Source of the DNA: JBGPEQ01 sp050180895
Lineage (GTDB): Bacteria; Pseudomonadota; Alphaproteobacteria; Dongiales; Dongiaceae
Assembly (NCBI GenBank): GCA_050180895.1
Contig: JBFXDS010000001.1
Coordinates: forward strand, 434,001-498,000
Reading direction: 5' to 3'
DNA length: 64,000 bases
The position numbers and the translations under genes are program-made. Below, one piece after another: positions 25,755 to 33,313 of this stretch. Within the stretch, counting starts at the first letter, position 1. Every line of letters starts with the position of its first letter. The notes below the pieces were generated by a model. It made no database searches. It saw only the letters and a list, made by a program, of their open reading frames with translations, and was not told where the DNA came from.

Positions 25755-26729
25755 TCAGCCGCGGGCGACTCGCCGGGGCGTCGCTGGACATGGGGTGGAT
25801 CGCTCGGATTGCGGTTCGGCGGCGTTCGCCAAGCGAGCCAGGGTGCGCAGGTTGCGGCCGTGGCGGGCGGCGGCCGAACGCAGCTCGAGGATCTCGGCCG
25901 TACGGGCGCCGTGGACGAGACGGTTGGCGCGGACGCGGGCGAGGCCGGCCGTCGTGCGGGCGCCGGTGCTCTTGCCGCCATGCAGGCGGCAGCGGCCATT
26001 GCCCATGGCGGGCTGGCGGCACGGGCAGCCGGCGCGCGTGCGGGCGCCGCAGCGCGGGGCGGCGAGGAAATCGCCGGATGGGTTGCCGTGGCGGAGGGTG
26101 CCGCGATTGACATAGGGGGCGGACGGCGTGTGCGCGCCATTGGGCATCGGCGCGCCATTCGGCTTAGCGGCGCCGTTGGCGTGGCCGTTGCCGAGGGCGG
26201 CGGAGAGCTGGCTGTTGACGGCGCGCATCTGCCGCAGGGCCTGGACCAGGGCGCGGGTGCCGCCCTTGGGGCCGTCGCCGGGGCCGTCCCCCGGGTCATC
26301 ATCGAGGCCGTCCTCGCCGAAGGCGGCCAGGAGATCGGCGGGGTCGACGCGGCGCCCGGCGGCGGCGGTGGCGCCGGCGATGCCGGCGGCGTCCCAGCCG
26401 CGCAGCCTGGCGAGGCTGAGCAGGCCGGCGCGGTAGCGCTCCGTGAGGCGGGAGGCGGCGATGGCCAGGCGCACGGCCTCGCGCGTGCCGCGCTCCTGGT
26501 CCTCGGCCAGGCGGTCGTCGGCGACAAGGGCGAGCCAGCGGTCGATCTTGGCCGACAGCTTCATCATCGTGGCGTGGCCGGCGACCAGCTCGTGCCCCAG
26601 CAGGGCTGTGAGCATGTTTGCCGCCAACCCGTCCGTCTCAGCCACCTGCATGGCCGAGCGCAGGCCGAGGCCGTTGCCGAGCGGTGCCAGCTCGGCGATC
26701 GCGCGGGCGGCGAGTTCCATCTTGTCCAT
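25755..26729 (-). CDS. HGG-motif (HGGxSTG-type) protein
   Basis: This 324-residue protein starts at ATG 26729 behind GAAGAAGGA. The N-terminal 150 residues are helical (ELAARAIAELAPLGNGLGL). The middle is Gly/Asp/Pro/Asn-rich and disordered. The C-terminal part has four cysteines in CGARTRAGCPCRQPAMGNGRC, then HGGKSTGARTTAGLARVRAN, a motif found in alphaproteobacterial accessory and phage-like genes. A Cys/His metal site is likely, but function is unknown. Its consensus promoter is embedded in a palindromic operator (26767-26796), so it is probably tightly repressed. It is divergent from a DUF4272 gene. Confidence 0.68.
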   Translation of the reverse strand: MDKMELAARAIAELAPLGNGLGLRSAMQVAETDGLAANMLTALLGHELVAGHATMMKLSAKIDRWLALVADDRLAEDQERGTREAVRLAIAASRLTERYRAGLLSLARLRGWDAAGIAGATAAAGRRVDPADLLAAFGEDGLDDDPGDGPGDGPKGGTRALVQALRQMRAVNSQLSAALGNGHANGAAKPNGAPMPNGAHTPSAPYVNRGTLRHGNPSGDFLAAPRCGARTRAGCPCRQPAMGNGRCRLHGGKSTGARTTAGLARVRANRLVHGARTAEILELRSAAARHGRNLRTLARLANAAEPQSERSTPCPATPRRVARG

Positions 26730-26766
26730 GGCGGATAATCCTTCTTCCCAGATGCCATAGTTCGTG

Positions 26767-26796
26767 GTATGTTCCAATTCAATATATGGAACATAC
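26767..26796. promoter_or_regulatory. Palindromic operator between the HGG gene and DUF4272 gene
   Basis: Perfect 10-bp arms GTATGTTCCA (26767-26776) and TGGAACATAC (26787-26796) flank a 10-bp centre that contains the -10 box of the minus-strand promoter. The arms extend outward with TTCG/CGAA matches after two mismatches. A dimeric repressor here would block the promoter. It is not the alphaproteobacterial LexA direct repeat (GTTC-N7-GTTC). Confidence 0.65.
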
Positions 26797-26809
26797 GGCG
26801 AACTGTCAA
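26781..26809 (-). promoter_or_regulatory. Sigma-70 promoter of the HGG gene
   Basis: Read on the minus strand, TTGACA (26809-26804) is followed after exactly 17 bases by TATATT (26786-26781). This is a near-consensus promoter in a locally AT-rich patch, about 45 bp upstream of the HGG start codon at 26729. It overlaps the palindromic operator. Confidence 0.7.
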
Positions 26810-26832
26810 GGCGGCTCTCAACCGAAGGACCG

Positions 26833-27607
26833 ATGAGACGAAGGATCGGTGAGGCGATGCCGAGGTTCGACAATCCGTGGGTTCAAAAGCTGCTCGAGAT
26901 GGCGCGAGCGCGCGGTCAATCGGCAGACACAGCCGATTCGGAGGACGAGGAGCGGGATCCAAGCGCGGCTGCCGAAGCGGAGGCGCGCAGACGGCGATCG
27001 ATTGCCGTCCTGACGCGCGCAGGCGTCCCCGTCAATGAGCACTTGGCGACGATCCAGGTCGAGGCGGAGATCCAGCGGCGTTCGACGGAAGACGTGGCGC
27101 TGCGCGCCCTTGCCCTCCTCGTCGTCGCCATGAAAAGGCGCGAGCTTCAACGAAGCGCCCACGCAGGCGCGGGTGGAAGCATTGCGCATCGCCGACTTCT
27201 TGAGCCCGCAGGAGCGCTCCTTCATCGACGATACCGCGCCGCCGCGCGACGCCTGCGTGCAGATGTCGTGGCGCTATGAATGCCTGTGGGTGCTGCTGTG
27301 GGCGCTTGGACTCATCAACGAGCTAGGGTCGCCCGACCGGCAGATGGACCCGGCCGTTGCCATGGGCATCATCGACAACCTTGGTCGCGAGCGCTTGGCG
27401 GCGCAGGCGCGGCTGCGCCCCGCCGGCGAACTGCTCGACGCCGCCGACCTGATCTACTGCTGTCACTGGGCGGTCCGCGACGCGGAGTTCTTCGGGCGGG
27501 AGCCGCCGCCGGGACTCGATCCCGGCGTCGTGCGCGAGCGGCATCATGCGCTCAACTGGCTGATCGGGCATGGCGAGGACTGGGACGAGGTGAGCACGGA
27601 TACGTGA
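26833..27607 (+). pseudogene. DUF4272 family gene, frameshifted
   Basis: ATG 26833 (after GAAGGA) opens frame 1, which encodes the N-terminal half: RRRRSIAVLTRAGVPVNEHL, then RALALLVVAMK. Family similarity then continues in frame 2 (KGASFNEAPTQARVEALRIA, then QMSWRYECLWVLLWALG and further to 27607). The switch is at ATGAAAAGGC near 27131-27140: one A fewer would give a single protein of about 257 residues. Frame 1 continues alone only to 27279. It is a recent frameshift, a sequencing error in the A run, or less likely a +1 programmed shift. The function of DUF4272 is unknown. Confidence 0.75.
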
Positions 27608-27683
27608 CGTGCCGTCGCGTTGCTGGATATCCCGCGTCCCGCGCAGCTCAGAGATCAGGGGTTGCATGTTGCATGTCTAACCG

Positions 27684-27766
27684 TGCGTCCTTCGACAAGC
27701 TCAGGATGAGGGAAAATCTTCGTGGCACGAAGAAAAGTCCTCATCCTGAGCTTGTCGAAGGACGCA
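27684..27766. repeat. Interspersed palindromic repeat, family A, intact copy
   Basis: Long inverted arms: TGCGTCCTTCGACAAGCTCA near the left end pairs with TGAGCTTGTCGAAGGACGCA at the right, around a centre containing CGTGGCACGAAG. It is nearly identical to 40105-40187, with a diverged copy at 1217-1283. It lies between the DUF4272 gene and a convergent MFS gene. Confidence 0.88.
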
Positions 27767-27842
27767 CACCGCCGATCCGAGACGCTCCCGTCCGCGTCGC
27801 GTGGCGAACGGCGTGCATCGCGTGAGGGCGAGGAAGCGAGGA

Positions 27843-29075
27843 CTATCCGCGCGACGGCGGGGGCGGGCGTTTGCCCTCGATGTCCGGCAGCAGGATGGTG
27901 ACGAGGCCGAGCGCCGGGAGGAAGGCGCAGAGCTCGTAGACATATTCGATGCTGGTGAGGTCGGCCAGCTCGCCGAGCACCGCGGCGCCGATGCCGCCGA
28001 GGCCGAAGGCGAGGCCGAAGAAGAGGCCCGCCACCAGGCCGACGCGGCCAGGCAGCAGCTCCTGCGCATAGACGAGGATGGCCGAGAAGGCCGAGGACAT
28101 GATGAGGCCGATCAGCACGACGAGCACGGTCGTCCAGAACAGGTTGGCGTGCGGCAGCAGGAGGGTGAAGGGCAGCGCGCCGAGGATCGAGCCCCAGATG
28201 ACGTACTTGCGGCCGAAGCGGTCGCCGATGGGGCCGCCGAGCAGGGAGCCGAGGGCGAAGGCGCCGAGGAAGACGAAGAGGTGGATCTGCGCGCCCTGCA
28301 CCGACACGCCGAAGCGCGAGATGAGGTAGAAGGTGTAGTAGCTGGTCAGGCTCGCCGTGTAGAAATACTTGGAGAAGACCAGCACCAGAAGCACGGCGAG
28401 GGCGATGCCGACCTGGCGGCGGCCGAGATCGACGCGGCGCGCGGGCGGCGCGGCGCGTCCGCGGGGTCGCGCCGCGCCGGTACGCCTGTACCAGGCGCCG
28501 ACGCGCGACAGCACGACGATGCCGAGGAGCGCGGCGAGCGAGAACCAGGCGACGCTCGGCTGGCCCAGCGGCAGGACGATGAAGGCGGCGAGCAGCGGCC
28601 CGACGGCGGAGCCGAGATTGCCGCCGACCTGAAAGAAGGACTGGGCGAAGCCGTGCCGGCCGCCGGAGGCGAGGCGGGCGACGCGCGAGGATTCCGGGTG
28701 GAAGACCGACGAGCCCATGCCGACCAGCGCCGCCGCCAGCAGCAGGACGGCGAAGCTGCCGGCGACGGCCAGCAGCAGCAGGCCGACGAGCGTGCAGCCC
28801 ATGCCGACGGCAAGGGAGTAGGGCTGCGGCCGGCGGTCGGTATAGAGGCCGACCAGCGGCTGCAGCAGCGACGCGGTCATCTGGAAGACCAGGGTGACGA
28901 GGCCGATCTGGCCGAAATCGAGCGCCAGCGAGTCCTTCAGCATCGGGTAGATGGCCGGCAGCATCGATTGCATCATGTCGTTCAGCATGTGGCTGAAGCT
29001 GATGGCGGTGAGCACCACCATGGCGGTGCCGCCGGCGCGGGCGGCCTGTTGCTGGGTTGCTTCGGCGGTGGTCAT
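27843..29075 (-). CDS. MFS transporter, fosmidomycin-resistance (Fsr) type
   Basis: This 410-residue protein starts at ATG 29075. It has twelve membrane helices with Fsr-family motifs: SFSHMLNDMMQSMLPAIYPM in helix 1, FQMTASLLQPLVGLYTDRRP, and GSSVFHPESSRVARLASGG. It probably exports drugs or other small molecules. It has a charged insertion RRTGAARPRGRAAPPARR between the halves. It converges toward the DUF4272 remnant. The frame is open well upstream of the chosen start, but the translation there is arginine-rich and matches nothing, so the shorter start is used. Confidence 0.88.
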   Translation of the reverse strand: MTTAEATQQQAARAGGTAMVVLTAISFSHMLNDMMQSMLPAIYPMLKDSLALDFGQIGLVTLVFQMTASLLQPLVGLYTDRRPQPYSLAVGMGCTLVGLLLLAVAGSFAVLLLAAALVGMGSSVFHPESSRVARLASGGRHGFAQSFFQVGGNLGSAVGPLLAAFIVLPLGQPSVAWFSLAALLGIVVLSRVGAWYRRTGAARPRGRAAPPARRVDLGRRQVGIALAVLLVLVFSKYFYTASLTSYYTFYLISRFGVSVQGAQIHLFVFLGAFALGSLLGGPIGDRFGRKYVIWGSILGALPFTLLLPHANLFWTTVLVVLIGLIMSSAFSAILVYAQELLPGRVGLVAGLFFGLAFGLGGIGAAVLGELADLTSIEYVYELCAFLPALGLVTILLPDIEGKRPPPPSRG

Positions 29076-29200
29076 GGTTCGCGTTCGGATTGCGGTGGGG
29101 TCGCTCCTGGCGCGGCACCCTAGCATCGGCGACGACCGCCAGGCTCGTGCAGGCGCCGCATGGCAGACGTGCCGGAACCGGCTATCGCGGGAGCGATTCG

Positions 29201-29240
29201 CCCTCACCCTGCCCCTCTCCCGCTCACGCGGGAGAGGGGA
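29201..29240. repeat. Intergenic palindromic repeat, family B, second copy
   Basis: CCCTCACCCTG leads into a perfect 12-bp hairpin: CCCCTCTCCCGC at 29212-29223, TCAC loop, GCGGGAGAGGGG at 29228-29239. The CCCTCACCC start and CCCTCTCCC core match the repeat at 7393-7490. Confidence 0.75.
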
Positions 29241-29335
29241 TGCTGCAGAGGTGGCCGGTTTCGATCGCCCTCTTGCCCGCGCGGCGGAGGGGTGCGGGCC
29301 GTCTCGCGGGCTCGCCGGTGTGGGCCGATGTCCCT

Positions 29336-29351
29336 TGTGACTTTCGTCACA
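29336..29351. promoter_or_regulatory. CRP/FNR-type operator, exact TGTGA-N6-TCACA
   Basis: TGTGACTTTCGTCACA is a second exact match to TGTGA-N6-TCACA, centred about 133 bp upstream of the start of the gene at 29477. No other gene start is nearby on the plus strand, so that gene is the likely target. Confidence 0.6.
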
Positions 29352-29476
29352 GCGGCGACTTCCGGCTTGGCGCAGGATGCGGCGGGGTTTCAGGAGCGGC
29401 GCCAAGTGCTGTCGGAGGCTTGGGGGATGACGAATTGGACGAGGCGGCGACCCGGGGTCCGCCCTGCGACCGCGCC

Positions 29477-30406
29477 ATGACGGCGGCGCATGTCATCACG
29501 CTGGGGCTGGGGGTCGGACTGAACCAGGACGTGCAGGCCTGGTTCCGGCAGTTCAACTACCTGCCGCCGCTCCCGCTCACCGCCGTCCGCGTCGACACGC
29601 ATGAGGGTACGCACACGTTCGAGCAGCTGCTGACGCTGGTGGCGGCCTCGCCGCACCAGCGCTTCATCCTCATGGCGCACGGCCACGAGGACGGCTCGGG
29701 CCTCTATCTCAAGCTCGCCCGCGGGTCGGCGGCGGCCACGGAGCACAAATTCCTGGGGCGGCTCATGGAGCTCGCCGAGGGCGCGGCGTTCAACGACTAC
29801 GACCGCCGGACCCTGGGCATCGACCGGGCGGGCCTGCAGCGGCTTCTCGACCTGATGCAGAAGGTGCGCGCCAAGCGGATCGACTGCATCGAGTGGCGCG
29901 CCTGCAATCTCGGCCGCGACACGCTCGGGCTCGACCGCTTCCGCCGGTTCTTCGGCGCCCGCCTGGCCGGCGCCCCCGACCTGCACACCTATTTCGGGCA
30001 GGGGCCGGTGGTGACCGACCGGAAGATGCTGGACACGCACGAGCAGGGCCATCGGGGCGGCCGGTGGGAGACCTACGCGTTCCCGCGCGCGCTGCGGCCG
30101 AGCGACGTGAAGCCGGAGCTGGTGTGCTGCTTCCGCATCGACGCCCACAACAAGCCGCGCGGCGGCCACATCGCGGCGGAGTCGCCGGCCCGGCTCGACG
30201 CCTGGATCAAGAAATACGTGATGGCGGGCGGCCGGCAGCCCGCGGGCGACATGGCGCTGCACGGCCTGTGGAACACGACCCGGCAGATCTTCCTGGAGCC
30301 CGAGGATATCAACGAGCCGCTCGGCGGCTGGGGCGGGCTGACGCACAAGCGGCTGATCCTTCCGCTGACGCAGACCTACAGGAAGCACATCATCTATGCG
30401 CGGTAA
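29477..30406 (+). CDS. Unknown protein with a caspase-like His/Cys pattern
   Basis: This 309-residue protein starts at ATG 29477. I do not recognise a named family. A hydrophobic strand ending in FILMAHGHEDGSG (His68, His70) is followed about 70 residues later by IDCIEWRACNLGRDTLG (Cys143). Strand-His-Gly then strand-x-Ala-Cys-Asn is the spacing of caspase-like (clan CD) and DUF4347-type folds, so a cysteine peptidase-like site is possible. The rest has GHRGGRWETYAFP and a C-terminal basic end. There is no signal peptide. A CRP-type site is upstream. It shows no toxin or effector partner other than the leucine-rich gene 326 bp downstream. Confidence 0.6.
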   Translation: MTAAHVITLGLGVGLNQDVQAWFRQFNYLPPLPLTAVRVDTHEGTHTFEQLLTLVAASPHQRFILMAHGHEDGSGLYLKLARGSAAATEHKFLGRLMELAEGAAFNDYDRRTLGIDRAGLQRLLDLMQKVRAKRIDCIEWRACNLGRDTLGLDRFRRFFGARLAGAPDLHTYFGQGPVVTDRKMLDTHEQGHRGGRWETYAFPRALRPSDVKPELVCCFRIDAHNKPRGGHIAAESPARLDAWIKKYVMAGGRQPAGDMALHGLWNTTRQIFLEPEDINEPLGGWGGLTHKRLILPLTQTYRKHIIYAR

Positions 30407-30464
30407 GAGTCATTCGACGGGGGCATAGCAAGGACGGACTCTGACCCCTATTTATTCCTGCACG

Positions 30465-30641
30465 TCAATCCGCTTCCGGCGCCGGCTCCTGCTCGATCTT
30501 CGCCGCCAGTTCCGCCAAGCGCTCGCAGTCGGCGGCGACGCGGAGGAACGACGCCTTCGAGCGCTCCGACTGCGTGCGATCTGCCAGCGCCCGCGCGCGC
30601 CGCGCCCGCTCGCGGTACTCGTCCGACCGTTTCAGCGGCAT
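30465..30641 (-). CDS. Small helical protein (58 aa)
   Basis: ATG 30641 to TGA 30465 encodes 58 residues beginning MPLKRSDEYRERARRARALA and ending in an acidic tail. The pattern of heptad-spaced Arg, Ala and Leu indicates one long amphipathic helix or helical hairpin. Short proteins of this type (start EYRERARRARALAD, then a segment with FLRVAADCERLA) are common in alphaproteobacteria and have no known function. The overlapping longer frame on the same strand is arginine/glycine-rich and not protein-like. It sits alone between two plus-strand genes. Confidence 0.65.
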   Translation of the reverse strand: MPLKRSDEYRERARRARALADRTQSERSKASFLRVAADCERLAELAAKIEQEPAPEAD

Positions 30642-30731
30642 GTCCCGACCCCGGCCGACCTGCGGTCATAAGCTTCGCATGAACGGCAAGACTACGGCGA
30701 CGGAGCATGTCGCTGCAACTCACACGGGGCC

Positions 30732-31673
30732 ATGCCGACGCTGAACGCGCGGCTTGATGGCGATGTCGCCAGGGTCGAATATCGAGAGGGAAGTGCTTTC
30801 TCCGAGGCGGGGTGGATGGCGATGGCCGGGATGCCCGGCGTTGACGAGGGCGAACCGCTGCATACGTCCCTTGCCGGCGTCGAGCGCGGCGCGACGGCGC
30901 TGTGGGTCGACGGCACGGCCAAGGATCTCGCGGCGCTGCGGGAGTTCACGGCGCTGGCGGCCCTGTCGATCTACCGGCTGCCGCGCCGGCACGTGCCGGT
31001 GCTGGCGGGCTGCCCGCTGCCGCGGCTGACGCGGCTGAGCGTGCGCCATGCCGACGCCGGCGACCTCGGCTTTCTCTCCGGCTTCGTCACGCTGGAGAGC
31101 TTGAACGTGTGGCAGTGCCCGAAGCTGACGCGCCTGGACGGCCTCGAGCGGCTGACGCGGCTCACGACGCTCGCCCTCAGCGATCTCGGCGTCATCGAAT
31201 CGCTGGCGCCGCTGGCGGCGCTCACCGGGCTGCGGACGCTGGCGCTCGCCGGCGGCGTGTGGACGACGCAGGGGCTGCCGTCGCTGGCGCCGCTGCGGGC
31301 GCTGGCCGGGCTCGAGCGGATCAGCCTGATAGCGGCCAAGGCGATCGACGGCGATCTCGGCCCGCTCTGCGATCTTCCGCGCCTGACCCAGCTCGAGCTC
31401 TCGCCGCGCAACTTCGAGCCGGCGGAGATCGCCCGCGTGGCGGCGGCACACCCCTTCTGGCGGCGCCGGCTGCTGGATCTCGACGACTTCGATCAGTGGG
31501 CCGGCTCGTCCGGCTGCAAGACGTGCGGCACCCACCGCAAGGTGCTGTTCCTGCGCCGCAAGAAGCTGCTGTGGTGCCCGCGCTGCGAGGACGCCAAGCT
31601 GACGGCGCTGGTGGCCGATTTCGAGCGGCTGGTGGAGGAGAAGCGGCGGGAGCGGGAGGCGGACGGGCGGTAG
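30732..31673 (+). CDS. Leucine-rich-repeat protein with C-terminal zinc ribbon
   Basis: This 313-residue protein has a middle region (about 75-235) made of irregular leucine-rich units: LPRLTRLSVRHADAGDLGFL, then TLESLNVWQCPKL, RLTTLALSDLGVIESL, GLRTLALAGGVW and GLERISLIAAKAI. This gives a curved scaffold for protein binding. After a short helix come CKTCG and CPRCE, separated by about 20 basic residues, which fit a zinc ribbon. The end is a charged helix. There is no signal peptide, so it is probably cytoplasmic. The family is not recognised; LRR plus zinc ribbon is an uncommon combination in proteobacteria. Confidence 0.68.
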   Translation: MPTLNARLDGDVARVEYREGSAFSEAGWMAMAGMPGVDEGEPLHTSLAGVERGATALWVDGTAKDLAALREFTALAALSIYRLPRRHVPVLAGCPLPRLTRLSVRHADAGDLGFLSGFVTLESLNVWQCPKLTRLDGLERLTRLTTLALSDLGVIESLAPLAALTGLRTLALAGGVWTTQGLPSLAPLRALAGLERISLIAAKAIDGDLGPLCDLPRLTQLELSPRNFEPAEIARVAAAHPFWRRRLLDLDDFDQWAGSSGCKTCGTHRKVLFLRRKKLLWCPRCEDAKLTALVADFERLVEEKRREREADGR

Positions 31674-31813
31674 GGCATCATCTACGCGCGGGGACAGGCA
31701 TGGCTGCGCAGTCGTCCTGGCGGACTGGCGCCGCCCTAGCTGCCCCCCGAGGAGGGCGCGGCGAGAGAAAGGGTCGCCATAGCCGACGGCCTTTTCTTGC
31801 GCCGCATCCTCCG

Positions 31814-32791
31814 CTACTGCGCCGTCAAGCCGATTTCGCTGGCCAGGCTGACATACTGCTCGATGGCGTTGTGCACCATGGCGGCGAAGTCCGCCGGCGA
31901 GATGTTCTGGGTCTCGTAGCCGGCGTCGGCCAGCTTCTTCGCGAAGTCAGGATCGCTGACCGCCCTCGCGACGTCCTTGCTCAACTGATCGACCAGTTCT
32001 TTCGGCGCTCCCCTCGGCGCGAACACGCCATACCAGTCGCCCATGTCGAAGCCCGGAATCGTCTCGCTGATCGTCGGCAGCGACGGCAGCAGCGGCGAGC
32101 GCTTGGCGTTGGTGACGGCGATCGCCCGGACCGAGTTGGCGGCCAGCGCCGGCCTGGCGCTGCCGGGGCCCGGGAAGGAGAGCTGCGCCTCGCCGTTTTG
32201 GGTGGCGACCACGCTGGCCGTGGTTCCGGCATAGGAGACGTGGAGCATGTCGATCTTTGCCAGCTTCTTCAGGAGCTCGCCCGCGAGATGCGCGGTCGTG
32301 CCGACGCCGCCCGTCGCGTAGTTGAGCTTGCCCGGCTCGGACCGCGCGAGATCGATCAGTTCCTGAACGGTATGCACCGGGAGCGACGGATTGACCACCA
32401 GCACGGCCGGTCCGGTCGAGACCAGATCCACCGGCATCAGGTCCTTCTCGATGTCGACCGGCGGAGGCTGGGTCAGCAAGGTTCCGAGGACCGAGCTGCT
32501 GATGAAGGCGAGCGTGTAGCCGTCCGGCGCGGAATGAGCCACCTTCCCGGCCGCGAGCCCGTTGGACGCACCCGGCAGGTTCTCCACCAGGACTGGCTGG
32601 CCCCACATCTGGGAAAGGACGCCGGCCAGCAGCCGGGCCTGCAGGTCGCTGCCGCCGCCTGCGGCGGAGCCGGTGATCAACTTCACCTCGCGCGTGGGGT
32701 AGCTCTGGGCCAGCGCCGGCAGGTAAATGACCGACAGCGCACAGAACGCTGCCACCCCGGCCATCAACTTCATCCATGCGGCATACCGCAT
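31814..32791 (-). CDS. Bug-family (TctC-like) periplasmic solute-binding protein
   Basis: This 325-residue protein starts at ATG 32791, eight bases after GGAGG; the upstream ATG at 32806 lies inside that ribosome site. The signal peptide (residues 1-29, to ALAQS) is followed by YPTREVKLITGSAAGGGSD. The family pattern GQPVLVENLPGASNGLAAG and APDGYTLAF confirms Bug/TctC. Members bind carboxylates, aromatic acids or amino acids for tripartite transporters. No TctA/TctB genes are adjacent, so it is one of the common orphan Bug proteins. It is divergent from an MmgE/PrpD gene that may degrade the same acid. Confidence 0.92.
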   Translation of the reverse strand: MRYAAWMKLMAGVAAFCALSVIYLPALAQSYPTREVKLITGSAAGGGSDLQARLLAGVLSQMWGQPVLVENLPGASNGLAAGKVAHSAPDGYTLAFISSSVLGTLLTQPPPVDIEKDLMPVDLVSTGPAVLVVNPSLPVHTVQELIDLARSEPGKLNYATGGVGTTAHLAGELLKKLAKIDMLHVSYAGTTASVVATQNGEAQLSFPGPGSARPALAANSVRAIAVTNAKRSPLLPSLPTISETIPGFDMGDWYGVFAPRGAPKELVDQLSKDVARAVSDPDFAKKLADAGYETQNISPADFAAMVHNAIEQYVSLASEIGLTAQ

Positions 32792-33313
32792 AATGCTTCC
32801 TCCCATTGTAAGATTCGCCTCTTATTCTGTCATGAGGCAGGAACGTACATCTCCTCATGTGGATGATGGTCTAGATTGTCGAAAAGTATCGTAAGTACCT
32901 TTACTAATAGTCTATATCTTACACGTCAAGCATAGGTCTTGTCAGAGATTGATCGTATAAAAACTTATATGGGAATGATCATAATTTTGAAATAGGTTAA
33001 GGTAGCAGGCTTGCACAGACTTGCAGACGATTGAACGCCGCCCTGCCTGAGAGCCCCGGAGGAGCAATCATGGAGAGGCCGTGAAGCCGAACCGATCGCC
33101 GGCGTTGACGGACCGGACGCGAGGCCGCTCCGGCGGGCCGCTGCGACCGATCTTCCGGAACGACGGCGCCGCGACCTTTCGCGCCGGCATTGCGCGGATG
33201 CGGCTTCAGGCCGATGGCGCCGGCGTCGCGTGACTCGCCGGCGACCCCGGACCGGAGGGTCGCGGCGCAGCCCTGTCGGTCGCCCGGAACGAGGCGGAAT
33301 GGAGGGATGAGAC
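32792..33313. other. About 520-bp divergent intergenic region, AT-rich in its first half
   Basis: It holds the promoter of the Bug gene. The stretch 32870-33000 is clearly AT-rich against the surroundings. From 33000 to 33240 it returns to high GC. A GTG-started frame of 50 codons at 33080 (MKPNRSPALTDRTRGRS by its first codons) lacks support and is not called. Nothing else is recognisable. Confidence 0.55.
32901..32929 (-). promoter_or_regulatory. Probable sigma-70 promoter of the Bug gene
   Basis: On the minus strand TTGACG (32929-32924) is followed after 17 bases by TAGTAA (32906-32901). It lies about 110 bp upstream of ATG 32791 in an AT-rich tract. Confidence 0.5.

Larger units (their letters stand above)
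29076..29476. other. 401-bp intergenic region with repeat B and a CRP-type site
   Basis: Between the divergent MFS gene (27843-29075) and the gene at 29477 there is no convincing coding sequence. It contains the perfect hairpin at 29212-29239 and the CRP-type box at 29336-29351, reported separately. Confidence 0.6.

Noticed and set aside
26767..26796. Palindrome considered as a LexA box
   Set aside because: Alphaproteobacterial LexA sites are direct repeats GTTC-N7-GTTC; this is an inverted repeat with a 10-bp spacer and GTTC/GAAC arms in the wrong phase.
31676..31691. CATCATCTACGCGCGG resembles the 3' end of the caspase-like gene (30388-30403)
   Set aside because: 15 of 16 bases match, but it is too short to show a duplicated gene remnant.
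33080..33232. GTG-started 50-codon frame in the Bug/PrpD intergenic region
   Set aside because: It has no strong ribosome site or recognisable family; probably chance in GC-rich DNA.
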